This document shows, one piece after another, positions 1 through 13,786 of a stretch of 64,000 bases of DNA. A program made the translations under genes and the position numbers. Each line of letters begins with the position of its first letter. Position 1 is the first letter of the stretch. The stretch comes from Ophthalmolycus amberensis (lineage: Eukaryota > Chordata > Actinopteri > Perciformes > Zoarcidae). The DNA is taken from positions 310,001 through 374,000 of the forward strand of contig JAFEUB010001125.1 in the NCBI GenBank assembly GCA_024529925.1, given 5' to 3'. Under the pieces are notes generated by a model that was not told the DNA's origin, made no database searches, and worked only from the letters and a program-made list of their open reading frames with translations.

Positions 1-661
1 TAGTCAAAGGAGTAATATCTGGGCAACTTCAAACGTTATGCACTTTGAGGGCTTTAGGACACCAGGGAACAGACATTGCAACACTCCAGTTACTTGTTTT
101 CTTTAGACTGTTGTCATTTATCGGTTATTTTACAACATTGCTGTGTTAATGAATGACTGGGGGCTGCCCTGTACTTGTCAACTTGTTTGGCTGTAAAAAC
201 AAATCTGTCAGCTGGATAGTTGACTTGCTATCCTCCATTTCTTACCCTCTCTTCAATTTTGTCCACCACCCCTCCTCTCTCTGATACCCGGGTCTCCACC
301 ATAGACTCTCTGTTAATTCAATCTCATTATTTTCCCAAACATGGTCATACTGTGTGGCTCCCCCTCAATCACTGGCCGGCCTAACCCCCTGATCTCTGGC
401 AAATGGGGGCCCAGTCGTGTGCCACTCCTCTCACACAAAAGGCCATGACCCAAATTGCGAGGGATTTAGACCCTAATCTGTCTTTACTCTGGAGAAAAAT
501 GGATGGCTTGGCTAGAGACCAGAGGAAAAGAAGGAGGAGGAGGATGAGGAAGTGAGGAAAGGAGGAGGGTTTTTGTAAGGTGGTATAGAAGCATTAGGAG
601 CATACCCCCAGTTGGGAAAACATCTGCTCTTTATCATCTGGGTGCTCATCTGGTCCAAAGC

Positions 662-693
662 TGTGTGTGTATTTGTGTGTGTGTGTGTGTGTG
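662..693. repeat. (TG)n microsatellite
   Basis: An imperfect TG dinucleotide run of about 32 bp, with one ATT interruption near its start. Confidence 0.9.
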
Positions 694-3600
694 CTTGTAC
701 ACAACTGTAATTCTCTGCAAAGCAAGTACAAGTACAGTATGTCTGTGTGTAATTTATTTATCATTTATTTATCCGCCTCCCCTATGTTTACCCCTCTGCG
801 AACATACACTCCCTTATACACAGTCTTTCTTTAACCACAGAAGAAGAGGGAAATGTGAATAGAGGTGACGGGTCATTGCTGAGACCTGGGAACACACTGA
901 TATCTCTCCTTTAACGGGGAAACCTGCAGACATGCAATAGGTTTTGTGTGTACAGAATAAACCAAAATAGCAAATTTAGAATATGGAAAATCCGGATGAC
1001 AACATTATAGATACTTTGCAAGCATAAATGAAGAACATGATCCGGGAAAAGCAAATGCTGCCAAAAAGACCACGGAGAGCTGGAAAGAGAAAAACACAAG
1101 AGGCAAACAAACTAGTTTTTTAGTGATGTTGCCACACTCTTAGATTATAGCAATAATTTGGGATTATGTTATTATTACCGATAGGAGTGATGGCGAAGAC
1201 TTTGACTTCATGGTCCAAGTTGTAAACAAACTAAATTATCTTTGAATTGGAGACGTTTTCTTCTTTTTTTTGTCATTAACAACTACTGACATTTTCTCCA
1301 GTCTACTTGACTTCCATCTGCTCCAGTCAACAGGCTTAGTGTAGCTCTCAGACGTGAACAGTGAGCAAATACAAAGCCAGGTGTCTTTAAGAAAAAAGAC
1401 GTGAAAGAGAAGAATTATTGTAAAGGTGAAAACAAGATACCGCTCACATGAGTTCACTATATGTTTTCTCTATAAAGACTGCTATACCGTCCTGAGCAGG
1501 AGAGTCATGCTTAACCAGCCCTCGGGGAGCAGGATTATGAAGAACAACCATCTGATTTCTTCTTCCTCCTCCACCTCCTCCTCCGACCCCCTGCCTTTCC
1601 CCAAAACCTCCCATCTCATCTCACCCCAGCATCCTCTCGCTCGTATGATTAAGGGTCAAGCGTGCCACCTCGTCTCCAGGCCATCATTAAAGGGGCGACA
1701 GAAAAGAGAAAGAGAGGGAGAAAGACACCCTGGCACACGGGGCTAATGAAAGCCACGAATCACAGTGTGGTCTTTAAAGAACATATTAGTGGCATCATTA
1801 ACTCTGCACAAAGGCCAGAGCCGGGGTGAACAGACAGGTCGCTCTACCAGCAAAGCCTGCTGCCCCACCCCCCTGCCACCCGCCCCTTACCGCTCTGCCT
1901 TTCATATCCCCTAGAGCCGCCTCTCATTAGGGAGGCACCCACACTGCCACATACGGTACGGCGCTCAGTCCTCCACTATTTCCCCAGACAGGTTTGAGAG
2001 ATCTAAGATTCAGTATGAAATAAATGATAGACCTGCGCCACAGCAACTGGCTCATTGTGTTTCATTATTAGGGGAGAACCCGAAACAAAAGGAGACATTG
2101 ACACATGAGTGAGCAGCAAAACGTGCTTTCAGAGTATCCTGGAACAAACTCTAAAAACAAAAGCCTCTACTTCTGTACGAGCAAACACCAGACATATTTT
2201 TGATGGACACGCTCCTCTTAACCTGCCACTTCCTGTTTGAACAAAAACAACTCTCCCTCCAGACGCCCTGCAGCGGGGGCCTGTGGGTACTCCTCACGGG
2301 CAGTGACCTTTTCACACAGCCTCGGGACAAAGTGGGTCTCGCAGCTCACCCTGGAGCAACACCACCACCACTCCACTCTCCCTCCACATGCCCCACCCCC
2401 CCTCCCATCGCTGCCTTCGGATACCCAAGAACTGATGGTGTTACTGGTTTAGGCTGCAGCCCCTTCAGTACCTTCTATCAGAGGTGTGTCTGGAGCCCAA
2501 ATGCTTAGGGAGTCGGCCCAGGCCTCATTAGGAGCTCCATGATGAAATGAGCTGAAAGGCCCTAGCTACAGCCAGCACCATCCAGCAATCACAGCAGCCT
2601 GAACTGGCAAGGCTCATCTCACGGCCCCATAGGCGTTAAATCATGGATAACCTTCTCGTTTCTCTCGCTATCTAACTATCCGCACCCCCGAACTTGCTCT
2701 CTGTCTCACTCAGACTTGTTTCTGTTACTCCGACAATGCCTCCTCCTAATCATAATTCCCTCAGCTGAACTGTACTGGTGACATGCAGGCAGTAAGTGCC
2801 TGGAGGTATGCAGGTATAGCACAGTCGGCTCTGCATGCACCGCTGAAAGAATCAAAGCAGCGGCTCTCTGGGAACCAGTGTTTGAGGACCTATCAGAGTA
2901 AAGGGGAATGATTTTTTAGTGGACTAAAGAGGACAGTGAAGACACCAGTGACAGAGATACTAGTGCCTCGTTCTCCGTCCGCAGAGAAAATCGAAACATT
3001 TCAGTGAGCTTTGACTCAGTTGTGAGCAGCGAGGAGTATCTCCGGAGGAGTGGAACGCCAGGAGCAGGTGATAGCGAGCATTATACGGCCTTTCTTGAAT
3101 ATATGTTTGAATAATTAAAAGCCACTTAGTCCCATTTGAATGGTTGAGTGTTGTGGATCAACTACATGTAGGGACGAGGTCAGTATGGCTGGCAGGGACA
3201 GGCATTTATGTGAGCGTATGAATTTTTCTGAAGTCCCCACGTAAGTCACAACACACACAGAGCCATGGATAATAAAGGATTGTCGCAATGCTTTATTTCT
3301 GCAGGCAAAACATCTCTCCCCTGCCCTCAACTCCACACCTTGTATTAAAAGCACACTTCTATGATAAAGCTAGTTGAGGGAAACCTAATGTTATATTAAA
3401 GCAGAGTTAATCAATGCAAGGGGCACCTTCTTACCATACATTATTATGCACCACAGAATGCTTTAATCTGCAAAAAATACCTTTTTTGTTGGCCAAGAGT
3501 AGACATTATATTACTACAGGTTAATAAAACTTTGGGTTTCCTAATTTTTCATGGTGGTTAGTGCATATGTAAATATTTAATAAGGTCTTTATGCTCCAGA

Positions 3601-4400
3601 TATTCCAACAAAAAGGTTAATAAGCTCTAAGATGGAGGGTAGGGTATGTAATCGCTGGCCTGTCCTACGGAGAGAGGCGGAATGGCAGAAGACGTAATAC
3701 AGAACTCCAAAGAAGAAAGTGAGCGATAAGAGGAACGACACTCGAACAGCATTATGAAGTCATTTTGTTTCATTTATAAATAAATAATTTATTTTAGACT
3801 ATACGAGGTTAAAAACATACTGAAAAATAACCCATTACACTTTCATATGTTCCAATTTCATTTTTGTCCAAACAGCCCTTCAACTGAAAAAAATATTTAA
3901 TTTACGGCATAAAATCTGCAACTCCTCACATTCAAGAAACAGAAACGAGCAAATGTTTGACATCTATGCTTTATAAACAACTCAGTCATTTAATAAAGTT
4001 GACTTTTAATTCAACAATTCAATATGTCAGTCGATAAATCGACGAAGCCCTACAATTATAAGACGAACAAATGGTATATAACTGCAAGCTTCTTATTATA
4101 GCACTCCAGTAACAGACAAGTATGTCGTTAACCAAACACACAAATTGTATCAGTAATTGATAGCACGATAATACATTGAATATGATAAAAACAGTAGCTG
4201 TCATTGACGGCTCTCTCTGTAAGTTTGGCATTTGATTTGAACTTTTCCAACATACAAACACCTTATAGAATAAAATCTACATATTGGCATCAGCCTAGAG
4301 CTGGGAAACCCAAATGTCACTTCGATTTAACTCATCTTCCACCATTAGGGTGTGTTGAAAGCCCTGTCCCATCCAAAGCATATAGCTCTTTCCTTAATTA

Positions 4401-4420
4401 ACACACACACACACACACAC
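4401..4420. repeat. (AC)10 microsatellite
   Basis: Ten perfect AC units in an intergenic region. Confidence 0.9.
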
Positions 4421-4907
4421 TGTGGTGTGTTGTAATATCAAATTAATATTTCAGTGCCTGCTTCGTTTTATGGCCGCTACCATTTGAATGGAACTTAATA
4501 GAGTGACAAGACATTCCCACCGACCACTGTCCCATGAAAAATGCACAAGCCAATGGCCAGTCACAAGAAGACACTTGGCCCCTGAAGACAAACCATGACT
4601 TCTTTTCTGATGAGGGGAAAGAAGGCATATTTTCAGCGCCTGCTGTGGAAACTAATGCCTTCCCCTGCACACACATCTGTTCTGAAGATTGGATGAAATG
4701 GTTTGATAGTGAAACATTAGCTTCTTTTAAATCTCACGCCTGGTGAGTATTCTTCAAATGTAACGCAGAGTTAATAATTAAAGTGCCCCATTCGCCATAA
4801 TATAAATCGTCAGAGCCATCTGATAGTCTTCTTACCAAAAGTAAAAAAGGCCTTTGACTCAGAGGTTGCTTTAACATATTTGAAGTGAACATTTGGCTGC
4901 AGATCAA

Positions 4908-4949
4908 CTATTCCTTCTGCATCACTCAATGGAGATACAGAAGGAATAG
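4908..4949. other. Perfect 12-bp stem-loop
   Basis: The arms 4908-4919 (CTATTCCTTCTG) and 4938-4949 are exact reverse complements separated by 18 nt. After one mismatch, three further inner pairs could form. The stem is too short for a typical microRNA precursor. It could be a regulatory inverted repeat or chance. Confidence 0.5.
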
Positions 4950-5453
4950 CCTTAAAGTACTCAATAGATCTGAAAGAAAGCAGGGTTAAACGGTCAAAGG
5001 AGTTAATCTGAGGTAGCTAAAGGTCAGTTTATTCACTTATGATGAGAGCTACTGAATGCTGTTGACCTGATTGAGTTGAATCTGTCTCAAAGTGCCTCAT
5101 AATATTTAAAGGTCCCAAGACACTTATGCAATCAGCATTAAAGAAACATGTTTCTGACTTGTGCACCTTTACCTCTCTTTGACCTTTTCAGTGCAGTATA
5201 CTGCAGCACACTGATATTACAGCATAAGGCAGTATGAGCATCTGATCACTGTGTTACTGCCCCACTTCATCTCTCTTTGTCTCTTTGATTAGCCAGCATT
5301 ACCGCTCTGTGTGATTATGAGATGTCAGTGAATACAGAAATGTTTACAGGGATGTAACATTATTAAGGCATGCTGCGAATCCGGCTCTCCTAACTGTGCA
5401 AACTGCTGAAATATTAAAACAAATTCGAGTCAAATAACATTTGGGAAGGTCCG

Positions 5454-6631
<1,178 letters not shown>

Positions 6632-6702
6632 TTACAACCGGCCCTTTGAGGGAAACCGTGATGCTGATGTGGCCCAGAGTGAAAATGAGTTTGACACCCC
6701 TG
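6632..6702 (-). mobile_element. hAT-type transposon terminal fragment
   Basis: The stretch ends with TTTGACACCCCTG (6690-6702), the reverse complement of the CAGGGGTGTCAAA terminus common to a vertebrate hAT family. The preceding bases have the usual subterminal composition (GGCCCTTTGAGGG, then GATGCTGATGTGGCCC). No matching opposite terminus or transposase is visible nearby, so this is a solo end fragment. The superfamily assignment rests on motif memory. Confidence 0.65.
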
Positions 6703-6714
6703 CTTTAAATGTTA

Positions 6715-6845
6715 CCATGGCGTTTTACGTTTTATTCATCACTTGTCATTTTATCCATTTCGTTTGCACTATCTACTCTGATGCTGTAATCCTACAAATC
6801 TCCCCACTATGGGACTAATAAAAGATTATCTTATCTTATCTTATT
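6715..6845 (+). mobile_element. Non-LTR retroelement 3' tail with (TTATC)n
   Basis: CCCCACTATGGGACTAATAAAAG is followed by a short TTATC/TTATCT repeat up to about 6845. This arrangement, a GGGACTAATAAA-like end plus a pentanucleotide tail, is typical of the 3' ends of fish CR1/Rex-like LINEs and the SINEs that share their tails. No coding part is recognisable, so the copy is severely 5'-truncated. Confidence 0.5.
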
Positions 6846-9021
6846 TATGATATTGACCCACACTATTACAGTAATGTCATCTTTACAGTGTTTTAACCGT
6901 AATCTCTGCTGCTGTTGAAACGTCTAAGCCATCTTGCTTTAGCTTTTGTTACAGTCTGCTAGTGACTCTTACTAGTGAGACAAAGATTATTCTGCCATTA
7001 TTCATTGATATGGAAAGATCTTTCTCAAAGTGTGATTTAGCATGACTGTGTTCAGTTTCTGGCAGTCTAAAAATCCTTCAATTTGGTGACTATGATGTTC
7101 TGTAGTTGGGGTACCCCTCATGTTATTCAGTAGGTCATTATATACTGTACGACCATGTCACCATTTACCATTCTACCTTTGATTGTGTTGGGTCTTGTTG
7201 TGATCTTTTTTTGTAATTCACAGTGATGTCAAATAGTATTTTATCAGTCTTCCTTTTGAAGTAGACTGGCTTTAACAGGTCTGTATTTGCAAGTATTTTC
7301 ATAATGATGCCAATATAATTCATATGCCTATTTGATATTGACCATACAACTACAACAATTATTTTAGTTTGTAAGACTAATGTTCTCAAACCTGCATGTG
7401 GCCTTTACAAAATCTTACTAGCTGTGTGTACAGCATACGCATGAGCATGATAGTACTGGACGTTGAGTCCAACAAACATAACTTATATTAGATTTTACTG
7501 AAATGTAACAAAACCAATTTATTAAATAGAAAATTTACAGTTAATTTGGAAGCTTTTTAAATTAACATTGGTATGAATGTTGTCGTATGTTGTTGTCTTC
7601 TGTACAGCCGACATTCCCGAAAACACATGAAAATCAGTGTTCTATTTTAGAATATTGATATAAATTTTCTTTTGTGGGATTTAAATATTTTCCTAAACAT
7701 TCAGCCATTAATGCATATTTTTTCACTTAGTATTTCTGCATACCCACAATAACCTTCATCCAGGTATTTCTCAACTAGTTCAACCGCACACAGTCACCTA
7801 CCGTAATCTCCTGTTTGTGTGTGTTGTGTTTGTGTCGTCTGACACTAAAGAATGGTGTTTAGAGATTTATGTGTGTGTGTGTGTGTGTGTATGTGTGTGT
7901 TTGTGTGCGCAACCACACCTAAACTTGCGAGCATCCACTTGCGTTTGTCATTGTTTATTTATTGACACTGTTTAAATTCACTTTAGTCAAGCAGTCTAAT
8001 CGTTCAAATAACATCATATAAGGATGCGTTTACACAAGATTGTGCTGTTGTAATTAAAATCATTCATTTCACTGTTATTTTAAGATATGTAATATATTCA
8101 AAGGATAAGGAAATCTCTAAGGTACTGGATTAGATGACGTTCAGTTGGAGTGTATTAACCAGATTGAACTAAATGTTGTCTCACTGTTTTTTCTGCTTTC
8201 TTATGCTTTTATCATTTATTTCCAATAATTATCATGTTATTTACCTTTTGTCTTCATCTGTAAAATATGAATTGTTTTCACATAAGTTGTCATTTATATT
8301 CTGAACTTTGTGTCTTCGGTTGTATCAAGAGTGCCTTGACATTTTTTTAGTGGGACATGTTATTTGTGAGTGAAACCACATTTTGGGGAATGAAGGAGAT
8401 GAATGAAAGGGATAAAGGAAGTCATGCAAAACTTTTTAAATATGCAATGCTAATCGTGACATATCTGATGACACTCCTCTGACTCGCACCATTGTACTAT
8501 GGGTGTGTTGGAGTTACGGGGGATGGGTTTGTGCCAGGTACGATATCAATAAAAGCCCTTTGAGACTTGGAAGTTACAACAGCAGCAGAGTCTCTCTTCA
8601 CTCTGCATCCAGCTGCACTTGGCAAAAGTTTGACTTTCATACTTTAAATGTCAGAGGCAGAAAAATGGGAAAACCTGTGCTTGTACAGTAAGTGGCAAGT
8701 GCTTCTCACCTTCCCAGTTTGAAAGAGCCTTAATTTACAATAACTGAAAGATTGAGTTGGGTTATTAAATGTGCATGCATGCCCGTGTGTCTGTTTGGGT
8801 GCGAGCTCTGGGAAAGGGAGCTGATAATTGGGTTTCCTATTGCATCCAAGATCCATAGTCTTCAGTCACAGTAAGGCTATACTCGCGGGGCCTATTTGAC
8901 AAAAGGTCTTGATGTCCTGCGTCACATAACGTCACAGTTGGCATTTCATCAATCCATAATCTTTTATCTTGTGCGGGGACAGAACTGTAATTACACTGTA
9001 TTGTATCAACACCCAAGAACA
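6846..9021. other. Non-coding, nothing recognised except a GT repeat
   Basis: AT-rich sequence without recognisable exons. A GT microsatellite occupies about 7869-7910. Short open frames near 8500-8690 lack splice context or any family similarity I can recognise. Confidence 0.5.
7869..7910. repeat. (GT)n microsatellite
   Basis: An imperfect GT dinucleotide tract with A and T interruptions. Confidence 0.9.
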
Positions 9022-9379
9022 AAGGCAAGGCAAGGCAAGGCAAGTTTATTTGTATAGCACATTTCAACAACAAGGTAATTCAAAGTGCTTCACATAAAAC
9101 CATTAAAAGCATCAAAACATAAGGCAAAAGAAAAGGAGATTTAAAAACAATTAAAGAAACAGTGTAAGAAATAAAATTCTGTAGTAAAATGCAGAAATGC
9201 AGGAATTGATTAATATATTAATTGAATGTGGTTCAATTAAAGGCAGCAGCAAACAGAAAGGTCTTCAATCTTGATTTAAATGAGCTGAGGGTCTCAGCAG
9301 ACCTGCAGCTTTCTGGGACTTTGTTCCAGATATGTGGAGCAGAAAAACTGAACACTGCTTCTCCATGTTTAGTTCTGAC
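9022..9379 (-). mobile_element. L2-type LINE, 5'-truncated 3' end
   Basis: On the minus strand this is the last part of an L2 open reading frame, its short 3' UTR and a tail of repeated TTGCC units (9022-9045). It is nearly identical to the 3' end of the larger L2 copy at 27070-27465, with only scattered substitutions, and the match breaks off at 9379. Dead-on-arrival 5' truncation is usual for LINEs. Confidence 0.88.
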
Positions 9380-10679
9380 AAAGGAGAACTTTCCCTGTTA
9401 TGTCACTGATTCTATCTGATAAGTTACTGGCTGATACGGCCTGATGTGTTGGAACTGTATGCCTCCCTGAATCCTACTGTCATACCTCTGTGTGTGGTTG
9501 GGATTTGGCCTGACATTACTGTTGAATTGAGTTCTTGGTGCTTCAGTGAATGCTTCATGACTTGTGTAAGTACAGATCAATTTAAAGAAACATATAAAAT
9601 CTGTCTACACATTATATTTTTGTAGATAATATATATTTATTTTCATTTATTGTTGAATAAAGTTGAAATTATTGTATCACTCTCAAATTAGTCCTTTCAC
9701 TGCATATGTTTTTTCAAACCCTATAGGCCTCTGGCTCCGGCCCCTGCTTGAAAATGAGATGCCCAGAATGAATAGTGTATCTCTGAAACTGCAAAGTCTA
9801 TTTGGTATCATCATAAAGGTAACACTTGTTGGATTTCTGCAGCGGTGTAAGCATCAGTATGTACAGTATATGTAACAGAGTCAGCGTAAATAAAGATGGA
9901 ACACAGCATAAATGAAAGATTTCATTTGCAACTAACAAAACTGTACACTGTACAGAGTGAATACCCCGTTTGGATGATGCAGGTGCAGCCCATAGTAAAC
10001 CATATCACAACAGCTGAACAGAGGCAGACTAAAGTTGGAGAGGTTTTAGTCGAGGCATGTAAAGGTGAAATCTCCAAATTGGTCATCTGGGTACATTTAG
10101 TTTCCATCTGTGCCATTTGAAATGTTCTCAGATAATTGTAAAACTCATTTAGTTATATTAATATGTCACTATAGGTATTATTTTCCTCTTTTTTTAAACT
10201 CAATCAACCAGATCCTCTATACATGTTCAGTCTATTTGTCCTCCTCTATTCTGCCGCTGGTTCAGGGGGGTTTGGTCGTAGAGTGATCAAACATGTACCG
10301 TTGGAATCTGTGGAGTCTCGGCTTTCTTAGTGCCTTATTGTCTTTGCAAGTAGCATGAAGTTGGCAAAATCACTTGCAGCACTAACGTCCATGCACCTTT
10401 ATCATGTTTTTTGCTGTGTACTTGTTTAGTTGCTTGGTGTTGGAATTGTGTTTTTTCTCAGTAAAAATGGTTATTGTAAGCTTGTAGCCAAGCTTCTTTC
10501 CGTTTGGTGAGTATGTAGGATGAGTTGTTATTGCATGTTCATTGTTAACAAATGCCCCCGGTACCACGGATTGATGGCTTTCAAGACTTCCAACAAACCT
10601 CCACAGGTTCTCACTGAAAATGATCATTTCCATAAGAATAAAACAGCAAAACACAGAAAACAGGCAGTAGCAGTGTGTT
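9380..10679. other. Non-coding sequence beyond the fabp2 3' end
   Basis: No exon is recognisable. A 109-codon minus-strand frame at 10382-10711 overlaps the presumed fabp2 3' end; it has no recognisable similarity and is probably fortuitous. Confidence 0.5.
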
Positions 10680-10685
10680 TTTATT
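10680..10685 (-). terminator. Candidate fabp2 polyadenylation signal
   Basis: AATAAA on the minus strand, about 180 nt downstream of the fabp2 stop codon. It was chosen as a plausible hexamer downstream of the stop. Transcript evidence is lacking. Confidence 0.4.
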
Positions 10686-10863
10686 ACTGAAGGTATCAAA
10701 ATCCTGTGCAATTCAAATCTGTTTCATATACTTTATGGGTGTTACAAGGCTAGTGCACATTTTGACAGGTGATGTTGGTATACGTTGCTGATAATTCAAC
10801 ACAATACTGTATGTAATCTTCAAGTCACAAATTTCATTTTAAAGTTTTGTTGATCAGTTTGGT

Positions 10864-12416
10864 CTAATCCCTCTTGAAGATCCTCTTTGCGTCCACACCT
10901 TCATAGTTGTAGGTCTGTTGATAAAAGATCATGTCAGATATGGTTATTATATATAACTTGACTTATAAATGAAATTCTGTATTTGAGCTCCTTGTTAACA
11001 TATGTAACTTGGTATAAGGTATCCGATTTCGACTGGTGTATATGTGTATTTAAAACATGTCACAGTATCTCTTAACAATATAAAATAACCTGTATCTCAA
11101 CACCTTCTTTAACGGCTTCCCAAGTGTGAGATACAAAATGTGGATTTTTCGTGCCCCAATTTGCATGGATATAAATTCACCCTACCTGTATAAGTTCATC
11201 TCCTTGGACAATTCTGGTTGTTGTCAGTTGCTTTCCGTTGTCCTTCCTATTGAAGATCCCCTTCATCATGTCTCCCTCCATGGACCACGAGCCCTGCAGG
11301 GTGAAACATGAAACTTATTCATAACATGAATATTCGGTGGGTAAAGTTGTAAAACTTTGACTGTTTGTGGTAGTGAGTTAAAATCAACTGGACACAATGG
11401 TTACCACAATAAAAGTCTTTAGCTACCAGATGAACTTTTTCCTTGCCTCTCAAGGGTCCAAAGTCTAAAGTGGCTGAAATACCCAGCTCATCTTAAAGTA
11501 TGTAGAACTAATCAATTGCACAAAATCACAAAAATGTAGATCATTTGAGTCAAGCGCAAGTCTTTTCATGTGAAAGTCCGTTTTTGAGTTATTAGAAAGT
11601 GTAATGATGAAAAGAAGCACATCCACTAGATGGCACTTTTACTTACTGATAGTTCTGTTCCATCTGCAAGGCTGTACTCAAAGGTAACCCCCAGGGTTAA
11701 GTCTAATTCCATGGTGCGGAAATTGCTGCTCTCCTTGACATGAAACTTGTCTCCGGTCTGTTCGATGCTCATCTTGAGGTTGTCGTGAGCAGCCAGCTTC
11801 CTCTTCACCATGTTAATTCCTATCAACAGATTCATTGGAATATGTTCAGTATAGGCTTTGAACAATCAGAGGATGTTTGTCAGGATGTAATCACTTTCCA
11901 TGCGCATATAGCTCCTTCGTTTGTGTATTTGTAGAGGTAAGTAGGTACAAAAGCCAAATCACAAACATGTTCAGTCGGTCATTGTTCCACCAAGTGTTTT
12001 CATGTGAGACTTAAGCATTTAAAGACCGAAGATGTTAACTAATAACTTGACTGCATACATAAAAAGAAAACTGAATGAATGAATTTGATCGAATAATTTT
12101 TTTTATGATTCTCAGTTTGCTTCCTAACTGACATCTTGTCTTAGAAACAATTATTTTCATGAAATTAAAACTTTATTAATGCTTCAACAGCTGCGTTATC
12201 AGATCTTGGTTATATTGTTGTCATCTTATTACACAAAGAGTAAACATGTTAATGAGACACGCTGTGATTTTTCAACCATATTCCATATATTTATGAAGCA
12301 TGCCATTCCGTCCTCAGCATTGTATCAGCTCAGTTTGATCATCACTCACCCATCTTTTCCATGAATTTCTCGTAGTTATCATTGCGATCAATTTTCCAGT
12401 TGCCGTTGTAGGTCAT
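10864..12416 (-). CDS. fabp2: Intestinal fatty acid-binding protein (FABP2/I-FABP)
   Basis: This small cytosolic lipocalin-fold protein binds long-chain fatty acids, chiefly in enterocytes. Four coding exons join without frame error: 12350-12416, 11647-11819, 11186-11293 and 10864-10914 (67, 173, 108 and 51 nt), giving 132 aa, the usual length. All introns are GT-AG, and the four-exon layout is that of every FABP gene. The N-terminus begins MTYNGNWKIDRN and exon 2 contains KRKLAAHDNLK and KESSNFRT, diagnostic for the FABP2 type rather than the liver or heart types. Trp83 and Arg107 (82 and 106 in mature numbering), which line or bind the fatty acid in mammalian I-FABP, are present. It ends AKRIFKRD. 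The start is the first ATG at the family N-terminus. No defect is seen. Proximal TATA-like and GATA elements fit gut expression. Confidence 0.97.
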
Positions 12417-12480
12417 GGTGGCTGTGAGGGTGAGCTGGACAACTCTGCAGTGAGGAGTGTCTCACTCAGAGTCTGCCACT

Positions 12481-12507
12481 CCTTTTAAACCACACTCCCT
12501 CTTATCT
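12481..12507 (-). promoter_or_regulatory. fabp2 proximal promoter: TATA-like box and GATA site
   Basis: On the minus strand, GTTTAAAAGG (12481-12490) is a TATA-like element 65-75 nt upstream of the fabp2 ATG. AGATAAG (12501-12507) is a consensus GATA-factor site just upstream of it. GATA4/5/6 control of intestinal FABP genes is established in vertebrates; binding here is inferred. Confidence 0.5.
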
Positions 12508-13739
12508 GGCCATCTAATCTCAGTGCTGATGTGGCCGTTTAAAGCTCATATTCTCTCAAGGCAATATCCACAGCTGCAGTTGATTGGGCAATGGCAGTGT
12601 CCTTAACAGAACTGCACCATAGCCAATAAATCTTACCATATGGTATACTTTTTGAATGTTAGAATGGTTGACACATCCTGTTTCACCTCTATCTCTGTTT
12701 GCAAAGGGTGTTGGTCACAACTTACAGTAACTTCACCATGAATTCAGTGAGGAAACGAAGTGACTAAGCATGCAGCAAATAAAACAAAAATATATGTTTT
12801 TACTTGCAACTCAATCACGATTTGAATGTCTAGTTTTTGGCCCTTGTACGTACAGCTGACCAAAAAAGAAAAATAACTAAACAAACCGGTTGAAGCATAT
12901 GTGAATACAATGATTCCACTACTTTAAATGTGACTGTCTCTGATGTCATTTTGCCAAACCTCTTATCATTAAACCAATATATTTCTGATGCAATTGCCTC
13001 GTACAAAACGGTGTGGTTGTTAATGTGTTTCCAATGATACCTTTGACCTTAATCTGGCCATTGTGACCATAAACGTGACCTTTGATATTTCACACTCATG
13101 CGTGTCATTGAGATACACTAAACTAAACATCATGTTTTTTATTGTTATTCTGGGTAAACATGAAGCTTATGCAGATGAGAAAATTGCTATAGGGCGTCTA
13201 TGTTTTTGAGTTTGGGGATATTCTGAATAATGCATGTAAGATGTAACAACAGAATGATGCAAACACAATTTACTGACTACAGACTAACTGGAATGTCAAA
13301 AAATTGCATTAACAAAGTATGTATCTTAAATGGGCACAGAGGTAAAGCAGCAAAAATGCAAAGTATTTCATATACATCGCCGCCAAGTTTCACAAAGAGA
13401 TGAATAAAACATGCACAGCATGTCAATTTCTTTTTCTTATCTCAGCTTCTTCTCATCTTACTATGAGACCTTTGCCTGACCTTCACCTCCACCCAAATGA
13501 ATCGGCCTCTTATCACACAAAAGACCTTTCTACTATAACTACAGTGAGGAAATTGACAGGTGAGCTTACTTGAGCCAAGTTAAAGCTTATCTTTAACACA
13601 CCCCACAATACGTTATCCTAGTTGTAGTATCAGATGTAACACTGCAACATAATTGCATGGTCTAAAAAAGGAGAGAGGACAGCATGTCACTGCAGTGACT
13701 CAAACCTGTTTTAGTCAATGCTGTGTGTGTGTGTGTGTG

Positions 13740-13786
<47 letters not shown>

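Larger units (their letters stand above)
1..4907. other. Non-coding intergenic stretch
   Basis: I see no exon with coding character here. Open frames are short, unspliceable and resemble no family I know. Positions 1840-2560 are noticeably richer in G and C than their surroundings and contain long unique-looking stretches, which could be cis-regulatory, but nothing in the sequence proves it. Short tandem repeats occur at 662-693 and 4401-4420. The stretch lies beyond the 3' end of fabp2, so it may belong to the regulatory space of a gene to the left of the window. Confidence 0.6.

Noticed and set aside
2200..2508. 102-codon plus-strand frame rich in Pro and His
   Set aside because: Arises from GC-richer low-complexity sequence; no homologous pattern or splice sites.
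10382..10711. 109-codon minus-strand open frame downstream of fabp2
   Set aside because: No recognisable domain; overlaps the presumed fabp2 3' UTR.
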